Shown here: positions 1 to 11,276 of the stretch, piece by piece
Position numbering within the stretch: position 1 is the first letter of the stretch
Layout: the number at the start of each line of letters is the position of its first letter
Source of the DNA: Impatiens glandulifera
Taxonomy: Eukaryota > Streptophyta > Magnoliopsida > Ericales > Balsaminaceae
DNA: 64,000 nt
NCBI RefSeq assembly: GCF_907164915.1
Contig: NC_061870.1
Span: forward strand, 22,915,348 to 22,979,347
Reading direction: 5' to 3'
Notes under the pieces: model-generated
What the model was told of the DNA's origin: nothing
The model's input: the letters and a program-made list of their open reading frames with translations, nothing else
The model's database searches: none
Program-made: the position numbers and the translations under genes

Positions 1-1326
1 ACTGTGAGAGAGTCATATGACATTAGTCTCCTTTATTTAAAAAAATACATAAGTACAACAGTTGTAGGTAGGGGTGAGCATTAGCTGGATTAATCCGAAA
101 TCCAATCCAATCCGAATCATAAATACTAATTCGAATTGGATATTTCGGATTGGATTGAGATCGGATCGGATTGAGTTCGAATTGAATTAAATCGGATTGG
201 ATTAGAATTATCCAAATTATCCAAACTATCAAAATAAAAATAAAAAATTAATTTTTTTTTTAAATTAAATTTCATCTCAATATAATATATATTTTACTTA
301 TCAACGATGATAACGATATTTATTTTTCTTATTATTTTTTAAAATTTAAATTTAATAATAATAAAAAAAATTCAATTTTTTTTTTAAAAAATAAAAATAA
401 AATTGTTAACTAATTTAAAATTGATATATATAAATATTTTTTTAGTTTGGATTATCCAAACCATTTTCAATCCAATCCGTATTTTTTTGTATTAATTAGT
501 AAAATGGTTTGAATTACGAATAAATTTAGTTTGAATTTAATACGAATCAGACCAAACGGACGAATTTGTTTTACCTATTTACTCATTCATAGCGGTAGAT
601 TACCAAATATCCAATAATATAAACGCAATCTTTTCCTTCCTGCAAAATGTGATTGGTCATTTCTTTTTTAAGACATCTAGACTCTTCAGTTTCTTGTTTA
701 CCATTTTCTTTTTACCTATTTGAGGCTATTTCAAAAAAGGCAATCAGTCCGGTCCAGTCCGTCCACACTATTGACATTGATTTTGAAGGCGATGAAACAA
801 TTTTATTAACTCATTTTTTTGGAAAAAGAAAAAAACTAGATATAATGTTGATATTTTTTTATCTTCAATTTATAATTTTAAATTCTAAAAATTTCATATA
901 CAAGCTTATTGTACTATATTTAAATAAATAATTCCAAATTAATGTTTATAAAATTTGGATTTAAAAGAATGAATTATTTGAATTAACTTACTAAATAATT
1001 ATTTTGAAAAAAAAATCAAATAAACAAAGATCAAACAAGCTCTTAAGTACGGAAGATTTTTAAATATTATTAGTACTTACTATTTTAAAAGTTAAAAAAT
1101 ACATGTATTAACTTAACCATTTAAAGAGTTCTTACTAATTAAATAAATGTTATTTGATTAGGTGAAATCAAGAAGACTTGACTTTATTGTTCACATTGGA
1201 GCACTTATTTAAGTTTTAAATTAATATTAAGACAATGTATCAATGGCCAATGGGGACAAAAAAAAATAAAATTTGAAAATGATGGAGGATATATATAACA
1301 TTAACATAAAGTTATATAATTAAGTT
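1..1326. other. AT-rich flank with a GGATT-rich degenerate repeat
   Basis: No gene is supported here. From about 70 to 240, and again at 445-480, the sequence is built from short degenerate words of the GGATT/AATCC type, on both strands. It begins with GGGGTGAGCATT, a common start for plant non-autonomous elements rich in such words, but I could not find a matching opposite end or target duplication. The remainder is low-complexity AT-rich DNA. Because the copia element at 1332-3390 landed at the DC1 stop codon, bases below 1326 (read on the minus strand) are the original 3' flank of that gene. Confidence 0.4.
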
Positions 1327-1331
1327 ATTAC

Positions 1332-1584
1332 TAATGGAAAAACTTGACAGAAACACAAAAGAGGAAAAACAAAAGAAAGAAAATACTAAAAGAATTTGAT
1401 AACGGAGTTCGGCCAAAATGTTGCCTACGTCTTCGAGCACTAAGACTATCAATTAATAAGGAAGAAGAGATACAAATATTGGGTGCAATAAACCAAAGAG
1501 GGGAGAGTTTCTTTTATACACTAAGAAACTTCCCCAACTCCCATCATCTTCCGATGTGGGATTTTAATTGTGCCAAAAATAACA
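1332..1584 (-). repeat. 3' LTR of the deleted copia element
   Basis: This copy matches 3137-3390 over about 250 bp. Its outer end is slightly eroded: it begins TAATGGAAAAAC where the other LTR begins TGTTGGGAAAAACC. It ends in AACA, as expected for a TG...CA LTR. It abuts the ATTAC target duplication. Confidence 0.85.
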
Positions 1585-1675
1585 AATCTCCACCTTGGCA
1601 CAATATCCAAATATTAATCTTCAATATTAAAAAATAAACCTTCAGTGCTTCCAATTGGCACTCTTCAGCGCCGAC

Positions 1676-3104
1676 TCAAATGCGGAAGGTGTTTACCAAA
1701 TCTAAACAATTAGATTTGGTTTTCCCCATGTCTTTCATCTCGAAGTCTCTACCCAATTGAGCCTTCAATTTATCAGCTTCATATTGGCTCTTTGATGATA
1801 TCAACATATCATCAACATACAAGAGTAGATAGATGTAAGACTCATATTGCAATTTGCGTAAATACACACATGAACTGAATCTGCTTCTTGTGTACTTGTG
1901 CTCCATCATAAATTTGTCAAGTCGCTTGTACCATTGTCTCGACGATAGCTTCAACCTGTACAATGATCTGTTCAACTTGCAATCCCAATTTTCTTTATCA
2001 GCAACTTTGAATTCATCTGGTTGATAAATGTAGATTTCCTCGTTCAAATGACCGTGTATGTCTGCGGTCTTCACATCTGGTTGAGCTAGCTCCAAATTCA
2101 TCTACGCTACCAATGCCAACAAAATTTCAATGGAAGAGTGTTTAAAAATAGGAGAAAGTACATCATTATAATCACCTCCTTCCTTCTGAGCATAGTTTTT
2201 TAGTTACCAATTTTTCTTTGTAACGAACATCAAATTTTTCGGAAAATCCTTTTTTCTTAGCAAAAATCCATTTACCACCAATAGCATTCTTTCCTTTTCG
2301 TAGATGCGTCAACTTGCATGTCTCATTCTTCTGAATATATTGCATCTCATCTTCCATAACACTTCTCCTTTTTCCATTTTCAGTACTTCGACTAACATCT
2401 GAAAAAGTGGATGGAACATCATCTACGACTAAAAGTGGATGGAACATCATCAATGCTTCACCTGCTGTACCTATTTTGCTTTTCCTTTTGTCCTGTTTTC
2501 TCAATTCATGACTATATAAAGCAGAACTTACAGCATCAAAAGAAACATTTCTCTTCCCATGAAGTAACGTTGTTTCTAAGTGTTCAAATTCATCAAGAAG
2601 GGACGATAGCAACATCAAAGCAAGATCTTCATCCTCAAACTTAACATCAAGGTTTAATAGATCTGCTACTAATTCATTAAACTTAGTAATATGTTCATTC
2701 ATAGTAGTACCTAATTGGTAATCAAACCGAAACAACCGCTTCTTCATAAGGAGCTTATTCTGACCACTCTTCTTCAGAAATTTATCCTCTAATGCTTACC
2801 ACAGTTTCTGTGCAGAAGTTTCATTCTTCACAGCATACTTCTGCTCTCTGCACATGCACGATCGAATTGTTCCGCACGCCAACCGATTCATGATACTCCA
2901 CTCTTTTTCTTCTATACCATATGGTTTTCCGATATCAATAACAACATCTAGACCCTGCTGAAAAAGACAATTTAGAACCTCATTTTGCCACATGTCGAAA
3001 TGCACAGTTCCATTAAAGATTTCCACCGCAAACTTCAAATTCGACATCGGTGTCCTCGTCCAGGATGACGAAGGAGTTGACGCCCCTTTTGAAGACTCCA
3101 CCAT
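1676..3104 (-). pseudogene. copia gag-RT remnant (deletion fusion)
   Basis: The gag start is recognisable from about 3104 (MVESSKG, then a KFAVEIFNG..FDMWQ gag signature) and continues to LW near 2796. A second frame, 2747-2172, begins in gag (HITKFNELVADLL, LLSSLLDEFEHL) and then passes directly into the RT entry region (EMQYIQKNETCKL, GGKWIFAKK, VRYKEKLV). Zinc knuckle, protease and integrase are absent. RT continues at 2101-1676 with DVKTADIHGHLNEEIY and the catalytic YVDDMLI. Frame changes between the pieces and the missing domains make this a pseudogene. Confidence 0.85.
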
Positions 3105-3122
3105 GCCAAGGACGAACCTTCG

Positions 3123-3134
3123 GCTCTGATACCA
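3123..3134 (-). other. Primer-binding site, initiator tRNA-Met type
   Basis: The minus strand reads TGGTATCAGAGC, the standard plant copia primer-binding site, two bases inside the 5' LTR. This fixes the orientation of the element as minus. Confidence 0.85.
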
Positions 3135-3136
3135 CT

Positions 3137-3390
3137 TGTTGGGAAAAACCCTGACAGAAACACAAAAGAAGAAAAACAAAAGAAAGAACACACTAACAAA
3201 ATTTGATAACGGAGTTCGGCCAAAATGTTGCCTACGTCTCCGAGCACTAAGACTATTAATTAATAAGGAAGAAGAGATACAAATATTGGGTGCAATAAAA
3301 CAAAGAGGGAGAGTTTCTTTTATACACTAAGAAACTTCCCCAACTCCCATCATCTTCCGATGTAGGATTCTAATTGTGCCAAAAACAACA
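3137..3390 (-). repeat. 5' LTR of the deleted copia element
   Basis: The LTR starts TGTTGGGAAAAACC and ends AACAACA on the plus strand. It is followed at once by the target duplication ATTAC and then by the DC1 coding region. The primer-binding site lies just inside it at 3123-3134. Confidence 0.85.
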
Positions 3391-3391
3391 A

Positions 3392-5425
3392 TTACATGTC
3401 TGAATAAGCACATTTAAAACCAAACACTATTTTGCATTTTGTACATTGAAATCCAATTTTAAATTCGAAACAATATTTGTTGCAACGATTACACACCAAT
3501 ATTTCCTTGGTAATCATAATGCATATTAGTGAACATTTGTGATGCGGAGATTTATAGAGTCCACCAAACTTGACAAGATCTGGAAATAGAGCAAACAACT
3601 TTTGCACACATTTTAACCCAACTGACTGGTCACATTCAAAACAGTGGTAAATCCATGTTTTGTTATTTACTTTCCTTTCGCAAAATTCACAATGGTCCTG
3701 TGCTGCACCTTGATTGTCATTACTAGTGGAAACATCATGAGTTGAATATGTCAATTTGAATCCATGTTCGTCGTACCAATGTACAATTTCTTGTGGCATT
3801 ATCAAACATTTGGGGTGAATGCTAAAATGGCAAGCATCACAACCAAATGAGAAGGAGGAGAAACATGGTGAGATGGTAGAGCTATAGTTGCAAATCTTGC
3901 AATCGCACTTTTTAATGAAATTTCTTATACCACATGAGATGCAACCTCCTATGGATCTCCCATACTTAAGAAGGAGAGGGTGATCGTGAGTCTCGTGTTT
4001 CACGAATTTAGGAAGTGTAGCGCATCTAACATCCAAGTAGTATCCTTCACATTTATTGCATTTATAGGCAAAACCATTCCCTATCTCCTTACAACCCTTG
4101 CATCTAAAGAAGCCAAAGCATTCTTTGAGATTTTCTTGTAGGATTAGTGTGTGTCCTATATCTAAGTGAGCCGGGTGCTTTAGCTCACGCGGCAATTCAG
4201 CACACCATTTGTGTAAATCGAAATTGCATATCGTCTCATTGAAACTATAAATGGGTGTATTATTTAATAGGGGAAGCATGCATGCATTGCACACTTCATA
4301 GTCACATCTAGTTGTACTACTATAGTCAAACCTTGTAAATTTGCATGAATGAACCTCCAGGGTAAGTTGATGACCATGGCTGGGATGTTTGAGGATATGC
4401 CCGTTTTCCACGTCCTCAGGTTCACATGTATTTTTAATAAATTGGGCTAGCGTGTCCCGTACGACCTCATTAAAAGGCAACGGAAATTGGATCAATTTGT
4501 CGTTTATTCGATCTTGTTCTTCAGACGTCTCAATTATTTTGTCCCTACATAAGAAGATTATAAATTAAACACGATTGTTGCAAATGTAAAAACTAACATT
4601 GTAAGAAAATAGTTGAATGAGACATGACCATTTCTTAGTTGAGCATTTTATGTGAACATCATAATTACAACCAGCACAACCATAGAAACAGAATTTGGGG
4701 TTTATATTTTCTTCACAAACCCCACATATAGAGCGTACTGCATGTGTGCCTGGTGAATGGAGTAATTTGAGCTCATGCATATGGCTGTCATGTTCGATAC
4801 GTTGAGGCAGTGAGCAACATTGCTCGTGGATCCAGAACGAGCAAGTTCTGCAGTGATAAGACATACCTAATTCAATGTGTTTTTCACCACAAAGACAACA
4901 CACAAATGATGCGGGATATAGATGAACCGTCAATCCATGGTTGTGTAGAGTGTGGCCGTAAACAATAAAGGACATGAATGCGCATCTTAGATCCACGTCA
5001 AAATTACAAACCTCACAATGATAAAAGAATGGTGTCGCCCACATGTAGTGATTATCGCAAACATCACACTTGTAATTATAGTTGGGATTAGGCGGGTGTG
5101 TGTAGAGGATTAAAGGATGTTGTGAGTGATTTGGATAATCTTTCATCTCTTTGGGTAAAGATACACAAAATTCGTGAAGATTAAAACCATTGCATTTTTC
5201 CATACTACAAGTGAACCCGCCTATTCCAATTTCAATACCACAACAATTGCAAAGCAGTTCACCTTCGAATCCTTTTCTAACATCTTCTTTGAACGTCAAC
5301 GGATGTTCATGTCCAAAATGCATAACACGTTTCTTTCTTGCCTCTTCTTCTTTTATATGTAAATGATTATGAAGAAAAGATGATGAACTTGGGGGATAAA
5401 GAATCTCATCTCCATCATTCAACAT
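3392..5425 (-). CDS. DC1 / CHP-rich (cysteine-histidine-rich C1) domain protein
   Basis: This is a plant DC1-domain protein: repeated zinc-binding modules with spaced Cys and His (HEHPLTF, C..C....Y.C..C.F..H..C). Such proteins are linked in the literature to stress and hormone responses; the biochemical role is generally unknown. Exon 1 runs from ATG 5425 and carries at least four modules. Exon 2 carries at least five more and ends at the TAA at 3392-3394. A short intron is needed between them. One option is 4529-4597 (69 bp, donor GTTAGT, acceptor after TTGAG), giving 654 aa. The other is 4545-4628 (84 bp, donor GTCATG, acceptor CTTATGTAG), giving 649 aa. Both keep the frame, and I cannot choose between them. 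The stop codon lies inside the target duplication of the copia element, so the native 3'UTR has been displaced by the retrotransposon. No signal peptide or membrane segment is seen. Confidence 0.82.
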
Positions 5426-5641
5426 CAGATTTTATTGTAAGCAACAAGAAGATATATGATGATCAAGATTCAAGACAATTTGCAAAGACAACTTCTTTCT
5501 CTTTATAACATACCAAAGACTTTTTGTAAGGCAATAAGTTGAGTTGATCATAATACTAACAACTGTAAAAGTTAAAGAAAATTAATAATGACTTCTTAAG
5601 TCTTTGAGCAAAGTTGTAAAACCACTTCACCATTATTATTA

Positions 5642-5799
5642 CGAGTGATGGGGAGGGAATGACTTGACATCACCTCATTTGGTTGGAAATAAGATAAAGT
5701 AAGAGGAAAGAGAGAAGAGATAAATTATTTAATTTTTTCAGCCAACCATATTGTCGCACGTCATTCCCTCACCAAATTTTCTCTCCCAATCATTTCTCT
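5642..5799. mobile_element. MITE inserted upstream of the DC1 gene
   Basis: About 158 bp. The ends are imperfect inverted repeats (CGAGTGATGGGGAG against AGAGAAATGATTGGGAGAG), with a second inner pair around GGGAATGAC and GTCATTCCC. The duplicated copy at about 6975-7010 lacks the element and reads TTCACCATTATTTTAATT across the site. This suggests an 8-bp target duplication, TATTATTA on the left and TATTTTAA on the right. The superfamily is uncertain; 8-9 bp duplications fit hAT or Mutator. Confidence 0.6.
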
Positions 5800-6836
5800 T
5801 ATTTTAATTCATTATTATTTATTTATTAATTAAAAGTATTCATTGGTAGTTTGTATTTCTTTAGAGTTAGTGGATAAATTAAAATATCTTGATTTTAATA
5901 ATTAATGATGGTGAGGATATTAGTTTTTATTTTTATTTTTATTTTTATTTTAAAGGAGAATAATATATAATAGAACAGCTTTGAATAAAGATTGTGAATC
6001 GCCTTTAGGTAAAGAGCCTTTAGGTAAAGAACGTGGAAGATGACGTGGAAAAACATTTGAAAAAAAAGGATCAAATCGGATCGGATCGGGCTGCTTTATT
6101 TCAGATTTCAGATTTTTTTTTTCGAATAAATTTTAATAATAAAAAATATCCGGACTGCTTTGATGGATGCTAATTTTGAAAACTATTTTCTACCAATTTT
6201 TAATTAATTAATTTATTAACATTTAATATAATGTAATCATTTTATATTCATATTTTAACTATTAAAAAATATATTTTTAAAAAATATATTTTTATATATA
6301 TTAAGAATGCTGAGAATTATTTATTTTAGAAAGTGTTATATTGTTATCATATTGAAATTATTAAAATAAAATATTAAAGTAATTTTTTAATATTTAATAT
6401 GATAAGTATAATATAATTTTAATTTTATTTTAAAAGTTGTCAAAAAAATATTTGTTATGTTACATTATTGTTTTTTCTGAAAAGAATTACCACTATTATC
6501 TGTCATTTTGATTTTTGTCATACAAAAAGTCTTAATGTTTATTATAAATGATGAAAAACTTATTATTTGATTGAAAAATTATTAATATTAAAAATAAATT
6601 AATTATTTGATATAATATATTTAATATCTATGATTGTCTAGATTATAGTGTACCTTGTATGTTAATTTGATATAAATAATTATTTATATTATTTTATTTT
6701 TAAATGTTGTATTTTTTTTTTTGACAAATATAATTTCCATCAAAATCTTATTTCTATTTATTAAAAAATATCATTTTATTAAAGAAATTCCCCTCTCCAG
6801 ATTTAAAATAAAAATTTACTTAATCGATTAAGGAAA

Positions 6837-6875
6837 ATATATGGGATAATCATCTTCATCTCCATTAATCAACAT
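6837..6875 (-). pseudogene. 5' fragment of a second DC1 gene
   Basis: The minus strand from ATG 6875 encodes MLINGDEDDYPI, closely parallel to the DC1 gene start MLNDGDEILYPP. The upstream leader also matches that of the intact gene. Homology stops after about 12 codons, so only the extreme 5' end of the paralogue survives. Confidence 0.6.
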
Positions 6876-7399
6876 TAGATTTAGATTTGATTATAAGCAA
6901 GAAGATATGATTGTTTCTCTCTATAACATATTAAATATTTTTTTAGTAAGGATTAGTTGAATTGATGATAATTATTAATTCACCATTATTTTAATTAATT
7001 ATTAATTATTATTTCATTGGTAGTACTCTATATTAATTCTTTATGGTTAGTGTCTAAATTAAAAGTTATTATTATTTTCCTATAGTTAGTGATTTAATTA
7101 ATACTAATGGGTTGCCTATAATATAAAATTTAAGGGTGGTTGAGTGGGTTTATTTAAAAATGTTGATCCGTTGTGATTTTGATGATATATGTGACTTTTT
7201 TTAAAATTGAAAATTTGAGTGCCTTAAGCTTTCTAATATATAAATAACACATTTTAAATTCAGTATTAACCACTCATGTTGAATGTATAATATATTTTTT
7301 TTATTAAAATCACAATAATGTCGTTGTAAAATAAAGATATACATCCAATCAAATGTTTATTTATATAGATGTTAACAGAAACCATTCTTAAATTAACCT

Positions 7400-8580
7400 T
7401 GTTTCATGTTCAATTTCTCAAACTAACCTACTTTATTCATTTATTTCAAACTAACCTACTTTATTATTCAAATTCAGTTTTTTATTATTTAAATTCAGTT
7501 TTTATATTTTAATTTATTTATTTTTTATATTATATTTAAACTTATTATTAAATGTATATTTATATTATTATTTTTATAAATTAGATTATTTATAATTTGA
7601 TGTATATATTTACATTATTATTTATATTTTGATATATATATATTTTAAATTATTATTTTTATAAATTTTATAATTATAATTTTAATATATATATTTACAT
7701 TTCAATTATTATTGATATAATACAATAAATATTCACTTTATTATCTTCATAAATAATTAATAAATACTAATATATTTAAAATATTTTAACCATAACTATA
7801 TATAATAATTTATAAAAATAATTACAATCATTCTTTTCTAAATTATTTACAATTTTACTCAAATACATCTTTAACTACGTTTTGTATAACCTTCTTGACC
7901 ACACCTCTCACAAATTATAGTCTTTCGTGAGTTACTTATCTCAATTTGAATACATTGATTTTGACTTCGTTAATTTTTCTTCTTTCTCAAAATTTTATTG
8001 GGAATAAAATTATCATATTTTTTTCAATCATGTGGTTATTAAAACGTCCATTATTGATTTTCTTGAACATATATGAAATAGTTAACACTATATTTTATCT
8101 TATGTTTGTTAGTTGATAAACATATTTGACTTATTTTTATTATTATTTCTTGAATGCTTAACCTCTCTTATTTTCCACTTTATTTGGTGACAATTTGAAC
8201 GATTATATTTTTTTATAATTGTTTTGTCATTATATTTAAATAATTCTCATTTATATAATATTATATTAAACTTTTTAAAATAATAAAATGTTATATAAAA
8301 TAATAATTAAAAGTAAATATATATTAAAATATAAATAATCAAATTTATAAAAATAATAATTTAAATATATATTAAAATATAAATAATCAAATTTATAAAA
8401 ATGATAATTTAAATATTTTAATAAAAATAATAATATATATATATATTTAATAATAAGTTTAAATATAAATAAATTAAAAAAATAAAAATAAATAAAGAAA
8501 CTGAGTTTAAATAATAGAGTAAGTTAGTTTGAGAATGAATAAATAAAGTAAGTTAGTTCGAGATTCACAACAAAATAGTT
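7400..8580. mobile_element. Foldback element with about 300-bp inverted arms
   Basis: 7400-7720 reappears as its reverse complement at 8270-8580. The outer part contains CTCAAACTAACCTACTTTAT on the left and its diverged complement on the right; the inner part is a long AT-rich arm around AAACTTATTATTAAAT. The central 500 bp is unique AT-rich DNA without an ORF. The right arm also has a 48-bp internal duplication near 8320-8415. Long arms and no coding capacity suggest a non-autonomous foldback or Mutator-type element. Exact ends and target duplication were not resolved. Confidence 0.6.
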
Positions 8581-8960
8581 TGGGAATTGGTTGACTAATG
8601 AGATAAACTGATATATTTAAATTGACTTCTTCAATCAAAAGAGCATCTTATGAGTTTTTATTAATCAAATTGTTAGATTTGCACGTTTCCTAATTTTCAA
8701 TTAATTTATTTATTAAGATCTAATAGTATAATAATTTCATATTCATATTTTAACTTTTAACAAAAATATATAATATATATTAAGAATGTTGAAAATTATT
8801 AGTTTTTTTTATTTTTTATGTTAGAATATTGTGTTATTTTGTTATAATAAAATTTAAAATTGTTAAAATAACACATTAAAGTCATTTCTTAATATTTATT
8901 ATTAAAAAATGATATAGTTTTTATTTTATTTTATTCTAAAAAGTGAAATTTGAGTCATTT

Positions 8961-9648
8961 TAACATAATAATAATACATTAAGAAAGAATAAACAAGAAA
9001 TTAAGGATTGAATAACAGGTCTGGTCGAAGCATATATATACAATAAGTCAAAAATATGAGCCCCAAATCCTTATTAAACTTGTCTTCTTCTTCTAAAGAC
9101 CATCCCTTCCATGAATTCTCCATAAGAATTTCTGAAAACAAGGAAAAAGAATAAATTGACGATTTTAAGATCATAAATTAACCTTTTAGTTTACTTAATA
9201 TTTTTCTGATAATGTTTAAAAATTAAACACAAGAAATATTTAATAGCAAGAAACTTCAATTTATGCTAGCATGGACACATTGCGTTGTAAAAATTAATCA
9301 AATAAATAATAAACATGAAACGTTATATTATAATTTAAAAAATATATTTACGATTTAAAATTAATTAATAATCAAAATTATATGTTTAAAAAAATATTTA
9401 ATAACTATTAAATTAAATAAATAAATATTATATGATAAAAATTGATAAAAAAAAAATTGAACACATAATTGAATAATTATAATGCATAAATAAATTTATA
9501 CCATTTTGGATGAATTTATAATATTAATTTTTTTTTATATTCTAATTAACTATTTAAAATTAACATAAAAAAATAATAACGAAAAGAAAAAAAAAGACAC
9601 ATAATGATAGTTAAAAACTTATATGATTCTATTGGACAAGTTACTAGT
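8961..9648. other. AT-rich intergenic DNA
   Basis: No ORF, RNA gene or repeat is recognised; it is long A/T runs only. Confidence 0.5.
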
Positions 9649-9756
9649 AAGATCTTCTAAATATCAATAGTAGTAAGATCTTCTAAATATCGATTTCACC
9701 TGAAAATCTTCTAAATATCAATAGTAGTAAGATCTTCTAAATATCGATTTCACCTG
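9649..9756. repeat. 54-bp tandem duplication
   Basis: Two adjacent copies (9649-9702 and 9703-9756) share AAATCTTCTAAATATC, AGTAGTAAGATCTTC and CGATTTCACCTGA. The sequence AGATCTTCTAAATATC also repeats within each copy. Confidence 0.75.
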
Positions 9757-9789
9757 ACAATTTCTTCTCCGTATATTGTACATTTGTTC

Positions 9790-10317
9790 ATACATTATAT
9801 CAACTTAGATTCTGTGGCCACACTTGTGACTCCCAGATCGCTCGTCTGCAGAAATGAGTTAAAATCCCCTATGGCTCGTGATCCTTTCCCAAGAGAGAGG
9901 AAAGCCCTGCCCAGAGCGATTTCCGAGCCCGACTCGCGTACACAAAAGTCATGAAAAAGCCACCACCATCACGCGTTGACCGTCATCCAAGGAAGGTAAG
10001 TTGTTGGGTACCTCTGCCACTGATTGGCTAGGCTTTACTACCGAACCTTGGACGAGAGTGTGCGTAGGCAGTAGAGCCGCCACCGTCGCCTCAGCTTTCC
10101 CGTTGGTTTGGCTCGGGGCCTCCGTCTGTCCTTCTGGCCCCCTTTTTTGTCTGAATTAGCTCCTTTGTTCTTCTTCCCCACTGCATGTCCTGCGTTTGTT
10201 GAGTCTTTGGAAACCCTAGCGGATTCTTGCCCCCACGGAGCGGTAAGGGTTAATGTCCTCTTGTCTCTTCCAAGCAAGAAGGGCTTGTTCTCAGAATGGC
10301 AAAAAGCTATCGATTGA
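9790..10317. other. GC-rich segment, possible organellar (mitochondrial) insert
   Basis: Base composition changes abruptly from AT-rich flanks to roughly 50 percent GC, with words such as GCCCAGAGCGATTTCCGAGC and CCACCATCACGCGTTGACC. The style resembles plant mitochondrial intergenic or intron DNA. I do not recognise a specific organellar gene, and the short ORFs on both strands (10108-10317 plus, 10038-10277 minus) look like chance. It could equally be a fragment of a GC-rich retroelement. Confidence 0.35.
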
Positions 10318-11276
10318 CGAGTTTATTCACAAAGTAGCTCATCTATTTTTGAATATCTCTCAAAGGTTTCATTTGGGCCTTGCCGAATTTGTATACACCA
10401 AATTTTTATATCCCGAAACTAAAATAAATATGCACGTCTAGTATGATGATCATATTTGATTATTGGACCAAGGGAGCAAAAATTAAAAATACATTACAAA
10501 TTGGCTCAAAACGACCCCTAAATAACAGTCCAAACGCCAATTTCCAAAAATACTCGAGTTTGAGATTTTTTCATACTTTCATAATGACCGGTTTAAAAAA
10601 TTCATTAACTTTGAGTATTAATGTTAAAAAAATGTACCAAACAACCAACTTGGAGATTTGATATGTTCAAATAAACCAGTTTGAAAAATTGTGAATTTTG
10701 AGTATAATATTGATGTTTGTAATTTTGTGTAGAAGGCATTCAAAATGGCAAAAAGATCAAAACCGAGTTGAACCGGATGAGTCAAAAGAAGTCAATGAGT
10801 TTGACCGCGCACCTTAAAAGAATTTAAAACATGGACGCTAACGTCATGCGGTCATGCTGACGCCATGCACAAATTATTTGAAAAAAACCCACAAATGCAT
10901 ATGTTTGGCGCTTTTGTTCCTTGAAGAACTTCTACGAAGATCACCAACTTTAAAAATTCACCAAGATCACTATACACAATGGAATTAGATGATCTTGGAT
11001 GATTTTGAAGGCTTGGAGAATCCTATACAAAATCTGTTTGTATCTAAAATTGAGTCCAAACTCTAAATCCTTGTAAATCGTCGGTAATGTGACCAAGACG
11101 GGATTAAACTGGACATGTTTGCAGTGTAAAATTCATAACTGAAGCTACAGAGCTTCACACCTTGTTCAAGAGCTCCCAAAGATTTGCGAAGAATAGAAAC
11201 ATGTTTTAACTTCTAATAGAGTTAAAATCGAATCAAAAGTTGAAAACTGTTAACAATAGTTAGACCTCAGTCTCTA
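10318..11276. other. Unclassified intergenic DNA, possibly decayed LTR
   Basis: No gene is supported. The composition is intermediate, with phrases such as GACGCTAACGTCATGCGGTC reminiscent of retroelement LTRs, but no boundary, primer site or second copy is present. Confidence 0.3.

Larger units (their letters stand above)
1332..3390 (-). mobile_element. Ty1/copia LTR retrotransposon, internally deleted
   Basis: Two direct LTRs (1332-1584 and 3137-3390) enclose about 1.55 kb of copia gag and reverse-transcriptase sequence on the minus strand. The insertion is flanked by a perfect 5-bp target duplication ATTAC (1327-1331 and 3391-3395). A primer-binding site complementary to initiator tRNA-Met lies next to the right-hand (5') LTR. 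Protease and integrase are missing, and gag runs directly into RT in one frame. The element is therefore a non-autonomous deletion derivative. The two LTRs differ by scattered substitutions and small indels, so the insertion is not very recent. Confidence 0.88.
5393..8960. repeat. Ancient tandem duplication of the DC1 upstream region
   Basis: Blocks in the DC1 5' region recur in the same order further upstream. 5393-5560 (start codon and leader) resembles 6837-6990. The CATTGGTAGT...GTTAGTG..TAAATTAAAA block at about 5843-5885 resembles 7013-7063. 6190-6460 resembles 8690-8960. Spacing differs because copy A carries a 158-bp MITE and copy B a 1.2-kb foldback element; subtracting these gives about 650 bp in both. 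By eye identity is roughly 70-80 percent. Confidence 0.7.

Noticed and set aside
10038..10317. Overlapping ORFs on both strands in the GC-rich block
   Set aside because: Raised GC content lowers stop frequency. Neither product has a recognisable domain or a plausible start context.
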